A stretch of DNA of 64,000 bases from contig CM056380.1 in assembly GCA_029718625.1 (NCBI GenBank), positions 14,560,786 through 14,624,785 on the forward strand, read 5' to 3'. Within the stretch, counting starts at the first letter, position 1. Each line of letters starts with the position of its first letter. The stretch is from Synaphobranchus kaupii (taxonomy: Eukaryota > Chordata > Actinopteri > Anguilliformes > Synaphobranchidae). The notes below the pieces were generated by a model, which was not told the origin of the DNA, made no database searches, and saw only the letters and a program-made list of their open reading frames with translations. Of this stretch, positions 63,318 to 64,000 are shown in pieces. Position numbers and translations under genes: made by a program.

Positions 63318-63455
63318 CTATGCAGTCTGTTAGGTGTGGAATTGTGCCTTCTGGACAGGTGGTTAAGCATTTGCCTTTAAAGAGCTGGAACCCCCCTTTG
63401 CATTTTGTACAGAAGTCTTTATTGAAGCATCTCTCACAGTTGGAAGCTTTGCATT
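63318..63455 (-). CDS. rspo4: R-spondin exon: second furin-like cysteine-rich repeat
   Basis: This is an internal exon of 138 bp, phase 1 at both ends. It encodes the second furin-like repeat of a secreted R-spondin. The spacing of cysteines in NCERCFNKDFCTKCKGGF, then KGKCLTTCPEGT and TDC, is diagnostic of the family. In R-spondins the furin repeats bind RNF43/ZNRF3 (repeat 1) and LGR4/5/6 (repeat 2), which raises Wnt receptor levels at the cell surface. The acceptor has a pyrimidine-rich tract ending in TTACAG, and the donor is ATAG/GTGAGT. The first codon is split and ends in AA, which fits a lysine as in other family members. The signal-peptide exon and first furin repeat must lie beyond the right edge. 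KGKCLxTCPxGT resembles RSPO4, while KDFCTKCK resembles RSPO2. The family is certain; the paralogue is moderately likely to be rspo4. Confidence 0.93.
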
Positions 63456-63689
63456 CTGTAAGACACACCAGGAAAAAGCACATCTAACTATCAATAACTG
63501 ACGTTTCAATGAAATATTGTGCAATATGAACGGGATATTTTCCATTCAGTCAATCAAAGAGAGGACGAACCAGAAAGTGCCATAAGTACGTACACCGTCC
63601 CAGGCTCCTTATTATGCAGCACATAAAAGATATTTGGGTGGATTCCAATCGCTTATGACCCGGAAGTACTCGTCTGACCCGGAAGTCGA

Positions 63690-63960
63690 TCGAGGTTCGC
63701 CAGCTTTAAGGACATTCCAAACCACTAAATACTCCTCGGAGGAGTGAGGAGTGGGGAATGAGGAGGCTCCCGGAGGGTGCTTCATTGAGGAAACACAAGC
63801 CCTTGCGGAAGCCTTTTCTCAGAACGTGTGTATAAGTTGTCCACCACTCTCCACATCTGCCACGCAATCTCCTACACAAACGCAATTTTACCTTGAATGA
63901 GTGTGTTGTACAGGCTGATGGGTATAACACACTCACTCAAACACAGGCTCGTTCCTTTTC
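63690..63960. mobile_element. MITE copy related to the 50160-51520 cluster
   Basis: GATCGAGGTTCGCCAGCTTT, GGCTCCCGGAGGGTGCTTCA and TTGCGGAAGCCTTTTCTCAG are inverted matches of blocks near 51420-51500. TTACCTTGAATGAGTGTG continues toward the other end. It lies in the rspo intron upstream of the furin exon. Confidence 0.6.
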
Positions 63961-64000
63961 ATTTATTATAAAGCACTAATCTATAATCACACTCATTCTT

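Overview
The window is vertebrate nuclear DNA, almost certainly from a ray-finned fish. It is gene-poor and AT-moderate, and it is crowded with microsatellites, minisatellites and transposons of types typical of teleosts: Tc1, Harbinger, hAT and piggyBac-like MITEs, tRNA-derived SINEs and L2-type LINEs. The L2 copies end in a hairpin followed by TGTAA-type repeats. That fits many teleosts, including basal lineages such as eels, but the sequence alone does not fix the species. I see no prokaryotic feature, CRISPR array or defence island.

One protein-coding gene is supported, an R-spondin on the minus strand. Its 5' end lies beyond the right edge of the window. Three exons are visible: the second furin-like repeat (63318-63455), the thrombospondin type 1 domain (60346-60528) and, by my reading, the basic C-terminal tail with the stop codon (36444-36541). 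All junctions are phase 1 and the splice sites are consensus or near it. R-spondins are secreted agonists that strengthen Wnt signalling through LGR4/5/6 and RNF43/ZNRF3. The sequence fits rspo4 best; rspo2 is the alternative. If the last exon is right, most of the right half of the window (about 36.4 to 64 kb) is intronic.

Layout. 1-8 kb: unassigned sequence with repeat fragments and a poly-C tract. 8-15 kb: a piggyBac-like MITE, several minisatellites and SINE pieces. 15-23 kb: GC-rich patches, a SINE carrying a 31-bp array, a hAT MITE with a 63-bp array, and palindromic MITEs. 22.8-24 kb: a decayed Harbinger transposase. 24-31 kb: small MITEs, a LINE endonuclease fragment, SINEs and an L2 3' end. 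31-36 kb: hAT MITEs and AT-rich sequence. 36.1-36.5 kb: a tandem array running into the last rspo exon. 36.5-60.3 kb (long intron): a Tc1 element, two solo LTRs, LINE pieces, a hAT element and a triple-nested insertion. 60.3-64 kb: two rspo exons and an intron holding a 24-bp minisatellite.

A recurring theme is that several tandem arrays are built from pieces of transposons or of an exon rather than from simple repeats. I did not find a new enzymatic or defence system. The most useful observations are the distant last exon of rspo, the array that seems to copy its stop-codon region, and the nested or array-forming transposons.
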